A DNA stretch of 60,731 nucleotides, taken from NCBI GenBank assembly GCA_934293005.1, contig CAKQYA010000017.1, positions 1-60,731 of the forward strand. The letters run 5' to 3'. The first letter of the stretch is position 1. Every line of letters begins with the position of its first letter. Below, one piece after another: positions 53,065 through 60,731 of the stretch. The DNA is from an uncultured Bacteroidaceae bacterium. Lineage in GTDB: Bacteria; Bacteroidota; Bacteroidia; Bacteroidales; Bacteroidaceae. Made by a program: the position numbers and the translations under genes. The notes below the pieces were generated by a model. The model did no database searches and was not told the DNA's origin. It saw only the letters and a list, made by a program, of their open reading frames with translations.

Positions 53065-54378
53065 TTAGTCGATGTACTCAAAACCAGTGTAAGGCACAAG
53101 AGCCTTTGGAATGCGTATGCCATTCTCTGTCTGGTTGTCTTCAAGAATAGAGGCTACGATGCGTGGGAGGGCAAGAGCCGAACCGTTGAGGGTGTGGCAG
53201 AGCTGCACTTTCTTGTCTGCATTGCGGTAGCGGCATTTGAGGCGGTTGGCCTGGTATGTGTCAAAGTTTGAAACCGAAGATACTTCAAGCCAGCGGCCTT
53301 GAGCCTCTGAGTATACTTCAAAGTCGTAGCAGATGGCTGATGTGAAACTCTGGTCACCGCCGCAAAGACGGAGTATTCTATATGGAAGCTCAAGTTTCTT
53401 GAGCAGGCCCTCCACATGGTCGAGCATCTCCTTGTGGCTTTCCTTCGAGTGTTCTGGCTTGTCTATGCGCACTATCTCAATCTTTGAGAATTCGTGCAGG
53501 CGGTTCAGACCGCGCACGTCCTTGCCGTATGAGCCTGCTTCGCGGCGGAAGCACTGGGTGTAGGCGCAGTTCTTAATTGGTAATTCTTTCTCATCGAGAA
53601 TAACATCGCGGTAGATGTTTGTCACTGGCACTTCTGCTGTCGGAATGAGGTAAAGATCGTCAACTTCGCAATGATACATCTGTCCTTCTTTGTCGGGTAG
53701 CTGTCCTGTGCCATAACCCGAAGCTTGGTTTACAACTGTAGGAGGCATTATTTCTGTGTATCCGGCTTTGTTTGCCTCTGCAAGGAAGAAATTGATGAGC
53801 GCGCGCTGCAGTTGTGCGCCTTTGCCTATATATACGGGAAAACCTGCTCCTGTGATTTTCACACCAAGGTCAAAATCGATGAGATTGTATTTCTTTGCCA
53901 ATTCCCAATGTGGCAATTTGGCCTCTTTGTTGGCTGGCACGGTAGTCCAATTGCCCACTGTGTCGCCTGGCACGCATTCGCGGAGTGATGACTTTACCAC
54001 AACATTGTCTTCTGCGCATGAGCCTTCTGGCACTTCATCATATGGTATGTTCGGAATGGTGCAGAGGTGAGCAGTCAGCTGGGCCTCAGCTTCGTTCTTT
54101 GTTGTTTCGAGAGAAGCAGCTGTGGCTTTCAGCTCTGCTACTTTGGCTTTAGCTGTTTCTGCTTCATCTTTTTTCCCTTCTTTCATCAGTTTGCCGATGA
54201 CTGAAGCCATTTTCTTGCTTTCTGCAAGTGTGGCATCAAGCTGTGTTTGTGCTTCGCGGCGAGTTTTGTCGAGGCTGATAGCCTTTTCTACGGCATTGGC
54301 TGCATCTGCGAAATGCTTTTTCTCCAAGCCTTTGATGACTCTTTCCTTTTCTTCTGTGATTAACTTGAGTGTAAGCAT
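53065..54378 (-). CDS. serS: Seryl-tRNA synthetase
   Basis: Charges tRNA-Ser. It has 437 residues. The N-terminal helical arm (residues 1-110, with long charged helices) grips the tRNA. The class II core has motif 2 QCFRREAGSYGKDVRGLNRLHEFSKIE and motif 3 LNGSALALPRIVASILEDNQ. The tail GIRIPKALVPYTGFEYID is standard. It lies 45 bases after a 29-codon frame and 254 bases after the serine palmitoyltransferase gene, on the same strand. Confidence 0.96.
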   Translation of the reverse strand: MLTLKLITEEKERVIKGLEKKHFADAANAVEKAISLDKTRREAQTQLDATLAESKKMASVIGKLMKEGKKDEAETAKAKVAELKATAASLETTKNEAEAQLTAHLCTIPNIPYDEVPEGSCAEDNVVVKSSLRECVPGDTVGNWTTVPANKEAKLPHWELAKKYNLIDFDLGVKITGAGFPVYIGKGAQLQRALINFFLAEANKAGYTEIMPPTVVNQASGYGTGQLPDKEGQMYHCEVDDLYLIPTAEVPVTNIYRDVILDEKELPIKNCAYTQCFRREAGSYGKDVRGLNRLHEFSKIEIVRIDKPEHSKESHKEMLDHVEGLLKKLELPYRILRLCGGDQSFTSAICYDFEVYSEAQGRWLEVSSVSNFDTYQANRLKCRYRNADKKVQLCHTLNGSALALPRIVASILEDNQTENGIRIPKALVPYTGFEYID

Positions 54379-54423
54379 ATCTTTGTAGTGTTTTAATTGT
54401 CAGATGTAAGTGCTGGCGGTTAA

Positions 54424-54513
54424 TTAAAATGAAAGAGGCGGGTCAAAAAATTTGCTGTCGGCCGTCACCACGTGTGGGTGCTGCTTCTTCAATCTTCTTG
54501 ACTCACCTCTCAT
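54424..54513 (-). CDS. Possible 29-residue small protein or structured leader of serS
   Basis: An ATG frame on the minus strand encodes 29 residues, starting MRGESRRLKKQHPHVV and ending in SKFFDPPLSF. It is basic at the start and ends with DPPL. I do not recognise it, but it looks protein-like rather than random. The same stretch can fold: GAGGTGAGTCAA near the start pairs with TTGACCCGCCTC near the end (one G-U, one mismatch), with a GC-rich CACC/TGGTG hairpin between. It may therefore be a small structured RNA or a serS leader instead. It lies in a 254-base gap before serS. Confidence 0.4.
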   Translation of the reverse strand: MRGESRRLKKQHPHVVTADSKFFDPPLSF

Positions 54514-54631
54514 TGTATATGTGTGATTTCAGTTGGATTCGCATGTCATGTTCGCCCAACTTTATTTTGGAATCTGCTGTTTAGCCTTTGTGATGCATCC
54601 TCTGTTTTGTGTAGTGGGTGCAAGGGACTTT

Positions 54632-55825
54632 TTAGTCCTTATTGAGAAGATTCAGCTGCTTGAACACGTCAACAAGGATTGAAACACAGCGGTCTACCTG
54701 TTCCTTTGTGTGTGTGGCCATGAGTGCTACACGGATGAGTGTGTCCTGTGGAGCGCATGCTGGTGGCACAACAGAGTTGACGAACACTCCCTTGTCGAAG
54801 GCCATCTTTGTCACTTCAAATGTTTTGTATGCATCGCGCACATAGAGCGGGATGATAGGGCTCTCTGTGTCGCCAAGCTCGAATCCAGCCTCGCGGAATT
54901 GCTTGAGAGCGTAGTTTGTAATCTTCCAAAGGTTTTCCTGGCGTTCAGGCTCTTCCTGTATGATGTGCAGAGCCTCAAGTGCAGCTGCTGTGGCTGCAGG
55001 TGTGTTGCTCGCGCTGAAGATGTATGTGCGGCTGTTGTGACGGAGCCAGTTGATGGTGTCTTTGTCTGATGCGATAAAGCCACCAATTGAAGCGAGGCTC
55101 TTTGAGAATGTGCCCATTATGAGGTCTACATCATTTGTCAGACCAAAGTGGTCGCATACGCCGCGGCCTTGTCTTCCAAACACACCGATTCCATGAGCTT
55201 CATCAACCATCACTGTTGCGTTATACTTCTTCTTGAGCTCTATGATTTCAGGCAGCTTGGCAAGGTCGCCCTCCATTGAGAACAGGCCATCTATGACGAT
55301 GAGCTTGAGGGCATCAGGATTGCATCGCATGAGCTGGTGCTCAAGGTCTTCCATGTCGTTGTGCTTGTAATGGAAGAACTGCGAGAAAGAAAGACGGCGG
55401 CCATCTACGATGGACGCATGGTCGCGGTCATCACCTATGATGTAATCATTGCGTCCTGTGAGGCATGAAACAACGCCAGAGTTGACTGTGAATCCAGTAG
55501 AGTAGACGAGTGCTTCGTCTTTGCCAACAAATTCAGCAAGTTCTTTTTCCAATTGGAGATGGAGGTCAAGCGTGCCGTTGAGGAACCTTGATCCTGCGCA
55601 TCCTGTGCCGTATTTTTCAATAGCTTTGATAGCTGCTTCGCAAATACGTTTGTCATAAGTCAGGCCCATGTATGAATTAGATCCAAACATGAGAACTTTC
55701 TTGCCACTCATTGTCACCTCTGTGTCTTGGTGGCTGTCGATTTCTCTAAAGTAAGGATAGATGCCAGCAGACATGTATTTCTGAGGCTCTCTATACTTGC
55801 TCATTCTATCCTGTAATAAACCCAT
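54632..55825 (-). CDS. spt: Serine palmitoyltransferase
   Basis: Condenses serine with an acyl-CoA to 3-ketosphinganine, the first step of the sphingolipid pathway for which Bacteroidetes are known. It has 397 residues of the alpha-oxoamine synthase fold. The PLP lysine is K242 in GTFSKSLASIGG. Other conserved parts are GSNSYMGLTYDKRI, GTGCAGSRFLNGTLDLH, DDRDHASIVDGRRLSFSQFF and VMVDEAHGIGVFG. It resembles the Bacteroides Spt enzymes closely from memory. Glycine C-acetyltransferase or KBL are the main alternatives, but the N-terminus MGLLQDRMSKYREPQKYMSAGIYPYFREI is the Spt type. A lipid kinase gene is divergent from it. Confidence 0.88.
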   Translation of the reverse strand: MGLLQDRMSKYREPQKYMSAGIYPYFREIDSHQDTEVTMSGKKVLMFGSNSYMGLTYDKRICEAAIKAIEKYGTGCAGSRFLNGTLDLHLQLEKELAEFVGKDEALVYSTGFTVNSGVVSCLTGRNDYIIGDDRDHASIVDGRRLSFSQFFHYKHNDMEDLEHQLMRCNPDALKLIVIDGLFSMEGDLAKLPEIIELKKKYNATVMVDEAHGIGVFGRQGRGVCDHFGLTNDVDLIMGTFSKSLASIGGFIASDKDTINWLRHNSRTYIFSASNTPAATAAALEALHIIQEEPERQENLWKITNYALKQFREAGFELGDTESPIIPLYVRDAYKTFEVTKMAFDKGVFVNSVVPPACAPQDTLIRVALMATHTKEQVDRCVSILVDVFKQLNLLNKD

Positions 55826-55969
55826 AGTTATAAGGTGCGTCCCGGCGACATGATTACTTGTCTACTCTTCATGGTGAATGAAAATATTGTGTTTTGGTCT
55901 GCGCCGGAAGAGACACGTTATTATTGTTATTATTATTTTTGCTTATGTAAATAAAATACAAAATCGATG

Positions 55970-55977
55970 CAAAGTTA
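55970..55977 (-). promoter_or_regulatory. Possible -7 box of the serine palmitoyltransferase gene
   Basis: TAACTTTG on the minus strand, 145 bases upstream of the start codon. No TTTG is found at the right distance, so the call is weak. Confidence 0.35.
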
Positions 55978-56047
55978 GTAAAAATGGAAAATACATGCAT
56001 ATATTTTTATGAAAAAATGAATTTTCAGATGAAAATCTATGAATATT

Positions 56048-56079
56048 TTTGATGAAATGATTCAAAAATATTACATTTG
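56048..56079 (+). promoter_or_regulatory. Promoter of the lipid kinase gene
   Basis: TTTG (56048-56051), 20 bases, TACATTTG (56072-56079). The leader to the ATG at 56191 would be about 105 bases. Confidence 0.68.
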
Positions 56080-56190
56080 CATATATTTTGCGACGGTTGT
56101 TCCATCGTTTGCGGTCTTGTCGTCAAGGAGCAAAAGGATTGATTAATGGATGTCTGCATGACCGCTCGTTTCCACACATTATTATATTGT

Positions 56191-57255
56191 ATGTCAGATA
56201 AGAAAAAGATTGTTTTCATAGTGAATCCCATTTCAGGCACATCGGGCAAGAGATTTGTGATAAGGCTCATAGAAGAGTGTCTTGACAAGGATAAATACAC
56301 CTACGACATTGCTGAAACAGAATGTGTGGGTCATGCCACTTTATTGGCAAAAGAGGCTGCGTCTCATGGTGCCGATGTGGTCTGTGCTGTTGGCGGTGAC
56401 GGCACCGTCAATGAGGTGGCGTGCGGATTGGTTCACACCGATACGGCTCTTGCCATCATCCCGTCTGGTTCAGGCAATGGCTTGGCACGTCATCTTTCCA
56501 TTCCTACCGATCCATTGAGCGCAATACACATAATCAACCGGGGCATGGTGCAGGCGATGGACTATGGTGTGCTCAATGGCAAACCGTTCTTCTGCACATG
56601 CGGTGTGGGTTTTGATGCCTTGATTTCGCAGAAGTTTGCTGAATCAGGCAAGCGCGGCCCTGTTTCTTATATTGAAAATGTGCTCAACAGCAGCCTTAAA
56701 TATCATCCTGAAACATACGATGTTGACATTGTGAGCGGCGGAGGGCAGGAGGAAGTGCACCAATCGTTCAAAGCCTTCCTCATATCGTGCGCCAACGCAT
56801 CGCAATATGGCAACAATGTGTATATTGCTCCATCGGCATCTGTGCGCGATGGACTGATGAATGTGACAATCATTGAACCGTTTACGGCCATAGAAGCGCC
56901 CCGGATGGCCATCCAACTATTTAATGGCACGATAGAACAGAATTCGCGCATAAAGACATTCCAGTGCAAGCGCTTGCTCATAAAGCGCAAATCGCCAGGG
57001 GTGGTGCATTATGATGGCGAACCAATGATGACAGGGGGGAATATAGATGTGAGAATCATGCCTGGCGGACTGCTTTGTCTCTCGCCTCTTGAAGAGGGGG
57101 TGCCTGCAGCTGACAAACGCTTTCAGAATTTCATAAATGAGCATCTGAGGATGATGTACAATAAAACAGAGGAATTGTTGCAGGACAATCTGCGCATCAG
57201 CCAGCGATTTCCTCTTCTCAACAAGGATATAATAAGAAAACTGTCGCTTAAATAA
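56191..57255 (+). CDS. Diacylglycerol kinase-family lipid kinase
   Basis: A 354-residue kinase of the DAGK/sphingosine kinase/YegS fold. The nucleotide-binding GGDGTVNEV motif and PSGSGNGLARHL (catalytic and substrate loop) are clear, with IVFIVNPISGTSGKRF at the start. The C-terminal beta domain has VRDGLMNVTIIEP and YDGEPMMTGGNIDVRI. It may phosphorylate diacylglycerol or a sphingoid base. Its place head-to-head with the serine palmitoyltransferase gene favours a role in sphingolipid metabolism, but this is inference. I chose the ATG at 56191 (MSDKKKIVFIVNP); an ATG 45 bases upstream adds non-conserved residues. Confidence 0.88.
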   Translation: MSDKKKIVFIVNPISGTSGKRFVIRLIEECLDKDKYTYDIAETECVGHATLLAKEAASHGADVVCAVGGDGTVNEVACGLVHTDTALAIIPSGSGNGLARHLSIPTDPLSAIHIINRGMVQAMDYGVLNGKPFFCTCGVGFDALISQKFAESGKRGPVSYIENVLNSSLKYHPETYDVDIVSGGGQEEVHQSFKAFLISCANASQYGNNVYIAPSASVRDGLMNVTIIEPFTAIEAPRMAIQLFNGTIEQNSRIKTFQCKRLLIKRKSPGVVHYDGEPMMTGGNIDVRIMPGGLLCLSPLEEGVPAADKRFQNFINEHLRMMYNKTEELLQDNLRISQRFPLLNKDIIRKLSLK

Positions 57256-57283
57256 CTTTTTTTAAAAAAAATGTCCGAAAATC

Positions 57284-57314
57284 TTTGTTGTAAAGATAAA
57301 ATACCTTACATTTG
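57284..57314 (+). promoter_or_regulatory. Promoter of the pyruvate phosphate dikinase gene
   Basis: TTTG (57284-57287), 19 bases, TACATTTG (57307-57314). The expected start near 57321 gives a leader of about 118 bases. Confidence 0.7.
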
Positions 57315-57438
57315 CCTTTAGAATCAAACGAAGATGTCAATCTTGTTGTTGATAGCAATCTCGTAATTGTTCTAATGGCTTTACAATTGATAATAAACAA
57401 AAGTGTTAACCTTAAATAATTTAAAACAAGAAAAGTCT

Positions 57439-60159
57439 ATGGCTCAGAAAAGAGTTTATACCTTCGGAAATGGACAAGCTGAAGGAAATGCGCAAATGCG
57501 TGAACTTCTTGGTGGCAAGGGCGCAAACCTTGCCGAAATGAATCTAATTGGAGTGCCTGTTCCTCCTGGCTTCACCATTACCACCGACTGCTGTAATGAG
57601 TATTACGAAATAGGAGAAGATAAAATCAAAGAACTTCTTCAGAATGAGGTGAATGCTGCTGTTGCCCATGTGGAGCAGCTTATGAATAGCAAGTTTGGCG
57701 ATGTTAATAATCCTCTTCTTGTATCTGTGCGTTCTGGCGCACGCGCATCAATGCCAGGTATGATGGACACAATCCTCAACCTCGGTCTTAATGACGAAGT
57801 GGCAGAAGGACTGTCGAAAAAGACAAACAATCCTCATTTCGTTTATGACTCATATCGCCGTTTCGTGCAGATGTATGGTGATGTCGTTATGGGCTTAAAG
57901 CCTGTTAACAAGGAAGATATTGATCCATTTGAGGAAATAATTGAAAAAGTGAAGAAAGAGCAGGGGGTTGAACTCGACAAAGACCTTTCTGTCGACTCCC
58001 TCAAGAAGCTTGTTGAACTTTTCAAGGCTGCTATCAAGGAGCGTACAGGACAGGATTTCCCAACAGACCCTATCGTGCAGCTCTGGGGAGCTATCTGCGC
58101 TGTGTTCCGCAGCTGGATGAACGAGCGAGCTATCCTCTACCGCAAGATGGAAGGCATTCCTGATGAGTGGGGTACTGCTGTTTCTGTAATGGCTATGGTA
58201 TTCGGCAATATGGGCGATACATCAGCAACAGGTGTATGTTTCTCTCGCGATGCCGGCAACGGTGAAAACCTCTTCAACGGAGAGTATCTGATAAATGCTC
58301 AGGGAGAGGACGTGGTTGCTGGTATCCGCACTCCGCAGCAGATTACCAAGATTGGTTCACAGCGATGGGCTGAGCGTGCAGGCATCTCTGAGGCTGAGCG
58401 CGCTGCTAAGTATCCATCAATGGAAGAGGCCATGCCTGCACTTTATGCAGAGCTTAATTCTATCCAGGAGAAGCTTGAGAACCACTATCGCGACATGCAA
58501 GACATGGAGTTTACTGTGCAGGAAGGCAAACTCTGGTTCCTTCAGACACGTAACGGAAAGCGCACAGGTACGGCTATGGTCAAGATTGCCATGGATCTCG
58601 TTCGTGAAGGACTTATTGATGAAAAGACTGCCATCATGCGTTGCGAGCCACAGAAGCTCGACGAACTTCTCCACCCAGTGTTCGACAAGGACGCTTTGAA
58701 AAAGGCCAAAGTCATCACTCAAGGCCTTCCTGCATCTCCTGGCGCAGCATGCGGACAGATAGTGTTCCACGCTGACGATGCGCAGGAATGGCACGAGAAC
58801 GGACACAAGGTTATCATGGTTCGTATAGAGACATCGCCTGAGGATCTTGCAGGTATGGCATCTGCAGAAGGCATTCTCACAGCTCGCGGAGGTATGACAT
58901 CTCACGCTGCTGTAGTGGCTCGTGGTATGGGCAAGTGCTGCGTGTCAGGCGCTGGCGCAATAAATGTTGATTATAAGTCAAAGACTGTCGAGATTGAAGG
59001 CGTTGTTTATAAAGAAGGCGACTACCTCTCTCTTAATGGATCTACAGGACAGGTTTATGCAGGAGAAATCGCAACAAAGGCTGCAGAGCTCTCAGGCGAC
59101 TTCAAGGCTCTCATGGACCTTTGCGACAAATATTCCAAGATGCAGGTTCGCACCAACGCTGATACGCCACACGACGCTCAAGTGGCTCGCGCGTTCGGCG
59201 CAAAGGGTATCGGACTCACACGTACGGAGCACATGTTCTTCGATGACCAGAAGATTGTTGCCATGCGTGAGATGATTCTCTCTGAAACTCCAGAAGGTCG
59301 CGAGAAGGCGCTTGCTAAGCTTCTCCCATACCAGAAGGCTGACTTCTATGGAATACTCAAGGCTATGGACGGACTCCATGTCAATATCCGTCTTTTGGAT
59401 CCACCTCTCCATGAGTTCGTGCCACACGATATCCCTGGACAGGAGACAATGGCCAAGGAAATGGGTGTTGACGTTAAGACTATCCAGAAGCGCGTGGCTT
59501 CTCTTGCTGAGAACAACCCAATGCTCGGTCATCGTGGATGCCGTCTTGGAATAACATTCCCTGAAATCACAGCTATGCAGACACGTGCCATCCTTGGCGC
59601 AGCATGTCAGTTGAAGAAAGAAGGATTCGATCCGCATCCAGAAATCATGGTTCCGCTTATCGGCATTCTCTATGAGCTCAAACAGCAAAAGGAAATCATT
59701 CAGAAGGTTGCAAAAGAAGTCTTTGCTGAGGAAGGAGTCGAAATACCATTTGAGATAGGCACAATGATAGAGATTCCACGTGCTGCTCTCACAGCAGACC
59801 GCATTGCCACAGAGGCTGAGTATTTCTCATTTGGCACAAACGACCTCACACAGATGACATTCGGATACTCGCGTGATGACATTGCTTCATTCCTTCCTGT
59901 ATATCTCGAGAAGAAGATTCTCAAGGTTGACCCATTCCAAGTTCTTGACCAGAATGGCGTAGGCCAGCTCATAAAGATTGCAGTAGAGAAGGGACGTTCT
60001 GTCCGTCCAAATCTCCGCACAGGTATATGTGGCGAGCATGGAGGCGAGCCATCATCTGTTAAGTTCTGCGCAAAGGTTGGCATGAACTATGCTTCATGTT
60101 CTCCATTCCGTGTTCCAATTGCACGTCTCGCAGCGGCGCAGGCTGCTGTTGAGGAATAA
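57439..60159 (+). CDS. ppdK: Pyruvate, phosphate dikinase
   Basis: Interconverts pyruvate, ATP and phosphate with phosphoenolpyruvate, AMP and pyrophosphate. It has 906 residues. The N-terminal ATP-grasp domain starts MAQKRVYTFGNGQAEGNAQM and has GGKGANLAEMN. The swivelling phosphohistidine is H489 in GGMTSHAAVVARGMGKCCVSG. The C-terminal PEP/pyruvate barrel has GIGLTRTEHMFF, LGHRGCRLGITFPEI, FEIGTMIEIPRAAL and RTGICGEHGGEPSSVKFC. I chose the ATG at 57439; an in-frame ATG 36 bases upstream gives an unusual N-terminus. Codons look strongly biased, as in a highly expressed gene. In anaerobic Bacteroidetes it can work in glycolysis with pyrophosphate or in gluconeogenesis. Confidence 0.96.
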   Translation: MAQKRVYTFGNGQAEGNAQMRELLGGKGANLAEMNLIGVPVPPGFTITTDCCNEYYEIGEDKIKELLQNEVNAAVAHVEQLMNSKFGDVNNPLLVSVRSGARASMPGMMDTILNLGLNDEVAEGLSKKTNNPHFVYDSYRRFVQMYGDVVMGLKPVNKEDIDPFEEIIEKVKKEQGVELDKDLSVDSLKKLVELFKAAIKERTGQDFPTDPIVQLWGAICAVFRSWMNERAILYRKMEGIPDEWGTAVSVMAMVFGNMGDTSATGVCFSRDAGNGENLFNGEYLINAQGEDVVAGIRTPQQITKIGSQRWAERAGISEAERAAKYPSMEEAMPALYAELNSIQEKLENHYRDMQDMEFTVQEGKLWFLQTRNGKRTGTAMVKIAMDLVREGLIDEKTAIMRCEPQKLDELLHPVFDKDALKKAKVITQGLPASPGAACGQIVFHADDAQEWHENGHKVIMVRIETSPEDLAGMASAEGILTARGGMTSHAAVVARGMGKCCVSGAGAINVDYKSKTVEIEGVVYKEGDYLSLNGSTGQVYAGEIATKAAELSGDFKALMDLCDKYSKMQVRTNADTPHDAQVARAFGAKGIGLTRTEHMFFDDQKIVAMREMILSETPEGREKALAKLLPYQKADFYGILKAMDGLHVNIRLLDPPLHEFVPHDIPGQETMAKEMGVDVKTIQKRVASLAENNPMLGHRGCRLGITFPEITAMQTRAILGAACQLKKEGFDPHPEIMVPLIGILYELKQQKEIIQKVAKEVFAEEGVEIPFEIGTMIEIPRAALTADRIATEAEYFSFGTNDLTQMTFGYSRDDIASFLPVYLEKKILKVDPFQVLDQNGVGQLIKIAVEKGRSVRPNLRTGICGEHGGEPSSVKFCAKVGMNYASCSPFRVPIARLAAAQAAVEE

Positions 60160-60187
60160 TAAACTGCGAAAAGCATGAATTTATAAT

Positions 60188-60229
60188 AACGAGGTAAGTC
60201 TTTTACAACAGAGACTTACCTCGTTTTCT
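60188..60229 (+). terminator. Terminator of the pyruvate phosphate dikinase gene
   Basis: AACGAGGTAAGTCT with AGACTTACCTCGTT, 14 perfect pairs, ten-base loop, followed by TTCTT. Confidence 0.88.
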
Positions 60230-60618
60230 TATATTGGAAATTATCTTGATTTGATGTGCAAAATGTGCAGAAAACACGATTTGTTTAGTGAAATCTGCAC
60301 ATTTTCTACAAAAAACGTGCTTGACTATTGTGTGTGAACCTTTGCTGTATTTTCTTGTCACCTTTTCGATTTGTATTTTCTGAACGAAGTTCCCACACTT
60401 AGTTTTTCCGCTGCGAAGTTAGTACAAGCCACATTGCTACAAGTACCAGATGACTTATTCTCAGAATTATTTCAAAAACTTTTTCGTCTGATACTCATCC
60501 ATAAAACTTTTCTTGCCTGAAGGTGAAATAATTTGATAATTCCTTGCTTCTCATGTTTTCCTTGCCAACTCTTGAGGCATCGTAAAAAATAAATGTTTCA
60601 CTTCTAAAAATTCAAATT
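60230..60618. other. Gene-free stretch before ssb, with an inverted repeat and a possible gene remnant
   Basis: An inverted repeat AAATGTGCAGA (60261-60271) / TCTGCACATTT (60294-60304) with a 22-base spacer is the main structured feature. On the minus strand, 60550-60467 reads 27 codons with NYQIISPSGKKSFMDEYQT before a stop, which looks like the tail of a lost gene, but it has no start. No known element was recognised. Confidence 0.35.
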
Positions 60619-60731
60619 ATGAAAAAGATGGAAAATACTTTTGCAGTAACAGGCTTCGTAGGTAAGGATGCAAGCATCCATCAGTTCTCAACCGCAAGCG
60701 TAGCTCGCTTCTCACTGGCTATCAGCCGAAT
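60619..60731 (+). CDS. ssb: Single-stranded DNA-binding protein, cut by the window edge
   Basis: The first 37 codons read MKKMENTFAVTGFVGKDA, then SIHQFSTASVARFSLAISR. This fits the start of the OB-fold of a bacterial SSB, in a form I know mainly from Bacteroidetes mobile elements and plasmids (FAVTGFVGKDA). It may begin at 60619 or at the ATG at 60628. The rest lies beyond the window. SSB proteins protect single-stranded DNA in replication and transfer. Confidence 0.72.
   Translation, partial: MKKMENTFAVTGFVGKDASIHQFSTASVARFSLAISR

Overview
The window looks like a chromosomal segment of a Bacteroidales bacterium, most likely a member of the Prevotellaceae. The reasons are promoters of the Bacteroidetes type (TTTG, 19-20 bases, TAnnTTTG), few Shine-Dalgarno sites, a four-gene aromatic amino acid operon of the Bacteroides kind, a serine palmitoyltransferase for sphingolipids, a CBM-bearing GH77 glucanotransferase, secreted lipoproteins and DUF5715. 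The genus is inferred from remembered family resemblance, not from a search.

Layout. 1-1.1 kb: decayed accessory DNA (a DUF1016/YhcG fragment and a frameshifted RhuM gene) ending in an array of 18-bp palindromes. 1.2-5.65 kb (minus): pheA, an aminotransferase, DAHP synthase/chorismate mutase and tyrA, preceded by a clear attenuator with a Phe/Tyr-rich leader peptide. 5.7-9.2 kb (minus): an ABC exporter, its GntR/YtrA-type regulator and a GIN-domain lipoprotein, with a candidate operator on the promoter. 9.3-13.1 kb: Nif3-like protein, zinc-ribbon coiled-coil protein, HsdR_N-like nuclease domain protein, holA. 13.1-16.4 kb: gene-poor, AT-rich and repeat-rich, with one XRE regulator, one doubtful ORF and tRNA-Arg(CCG). 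16.6-30.2 kb: OmpA-like porin with an overlapping ATP-grasp-like gene, GH10-like lipoprotein hydrolase, CstA, small membrane and outer-membrane proteins, nadC, C69 dipeptidase, GH2 beta-galactosidase, phosphoglucomutase. 30.3-35.8 kb (minus): RluA-type pseudouridine synthase, Mrp ATPase, trmB, dnaX. 35.9-45.4 kb (plus): FAD oxidoreductase, a 1533-residue protein made of two complete sensor histidine kinases, a sodium:solute symporter and an apparently orphan cytosine-5 DNA methyltransferase. 45.5-60.2 kb: DUF5715 protein, 4-alpha-glucanotransferase, BASS-family transporter, fused NfnAB-like oxidoreductase, serS, serine palmitoyltransferase, a divergent lipid kinase, and pyruvate phosphate dikinase. 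The right edge enters an ssb gene after a gene-free stretch.

The strongest regulatory system is the phe/tyr attenuator (about 5291-5430): an 18-residue peptide with a run of alternating Tyr and Phe codons, a stop codon that touches an antiterminator arm, and a terminator just before pheA. The arm AGAGCGGGA occurs twice, once after the leader stop and once in the terminator, so two mutually exclusive hairpins can be drawn. Because the operon makes both Phe and Tyr, codons for both in the leader make sense. Other unusual items are three arrays of short palindromes with a 22-23 bp period at 1.0, 15.5 and 50.4 kb, a dispersed AACCCAAATCGGTCATTA element, the tandem kinase fusion, and a small ORF or structured RNA between the serine palmitoyltransferase gene and serS.
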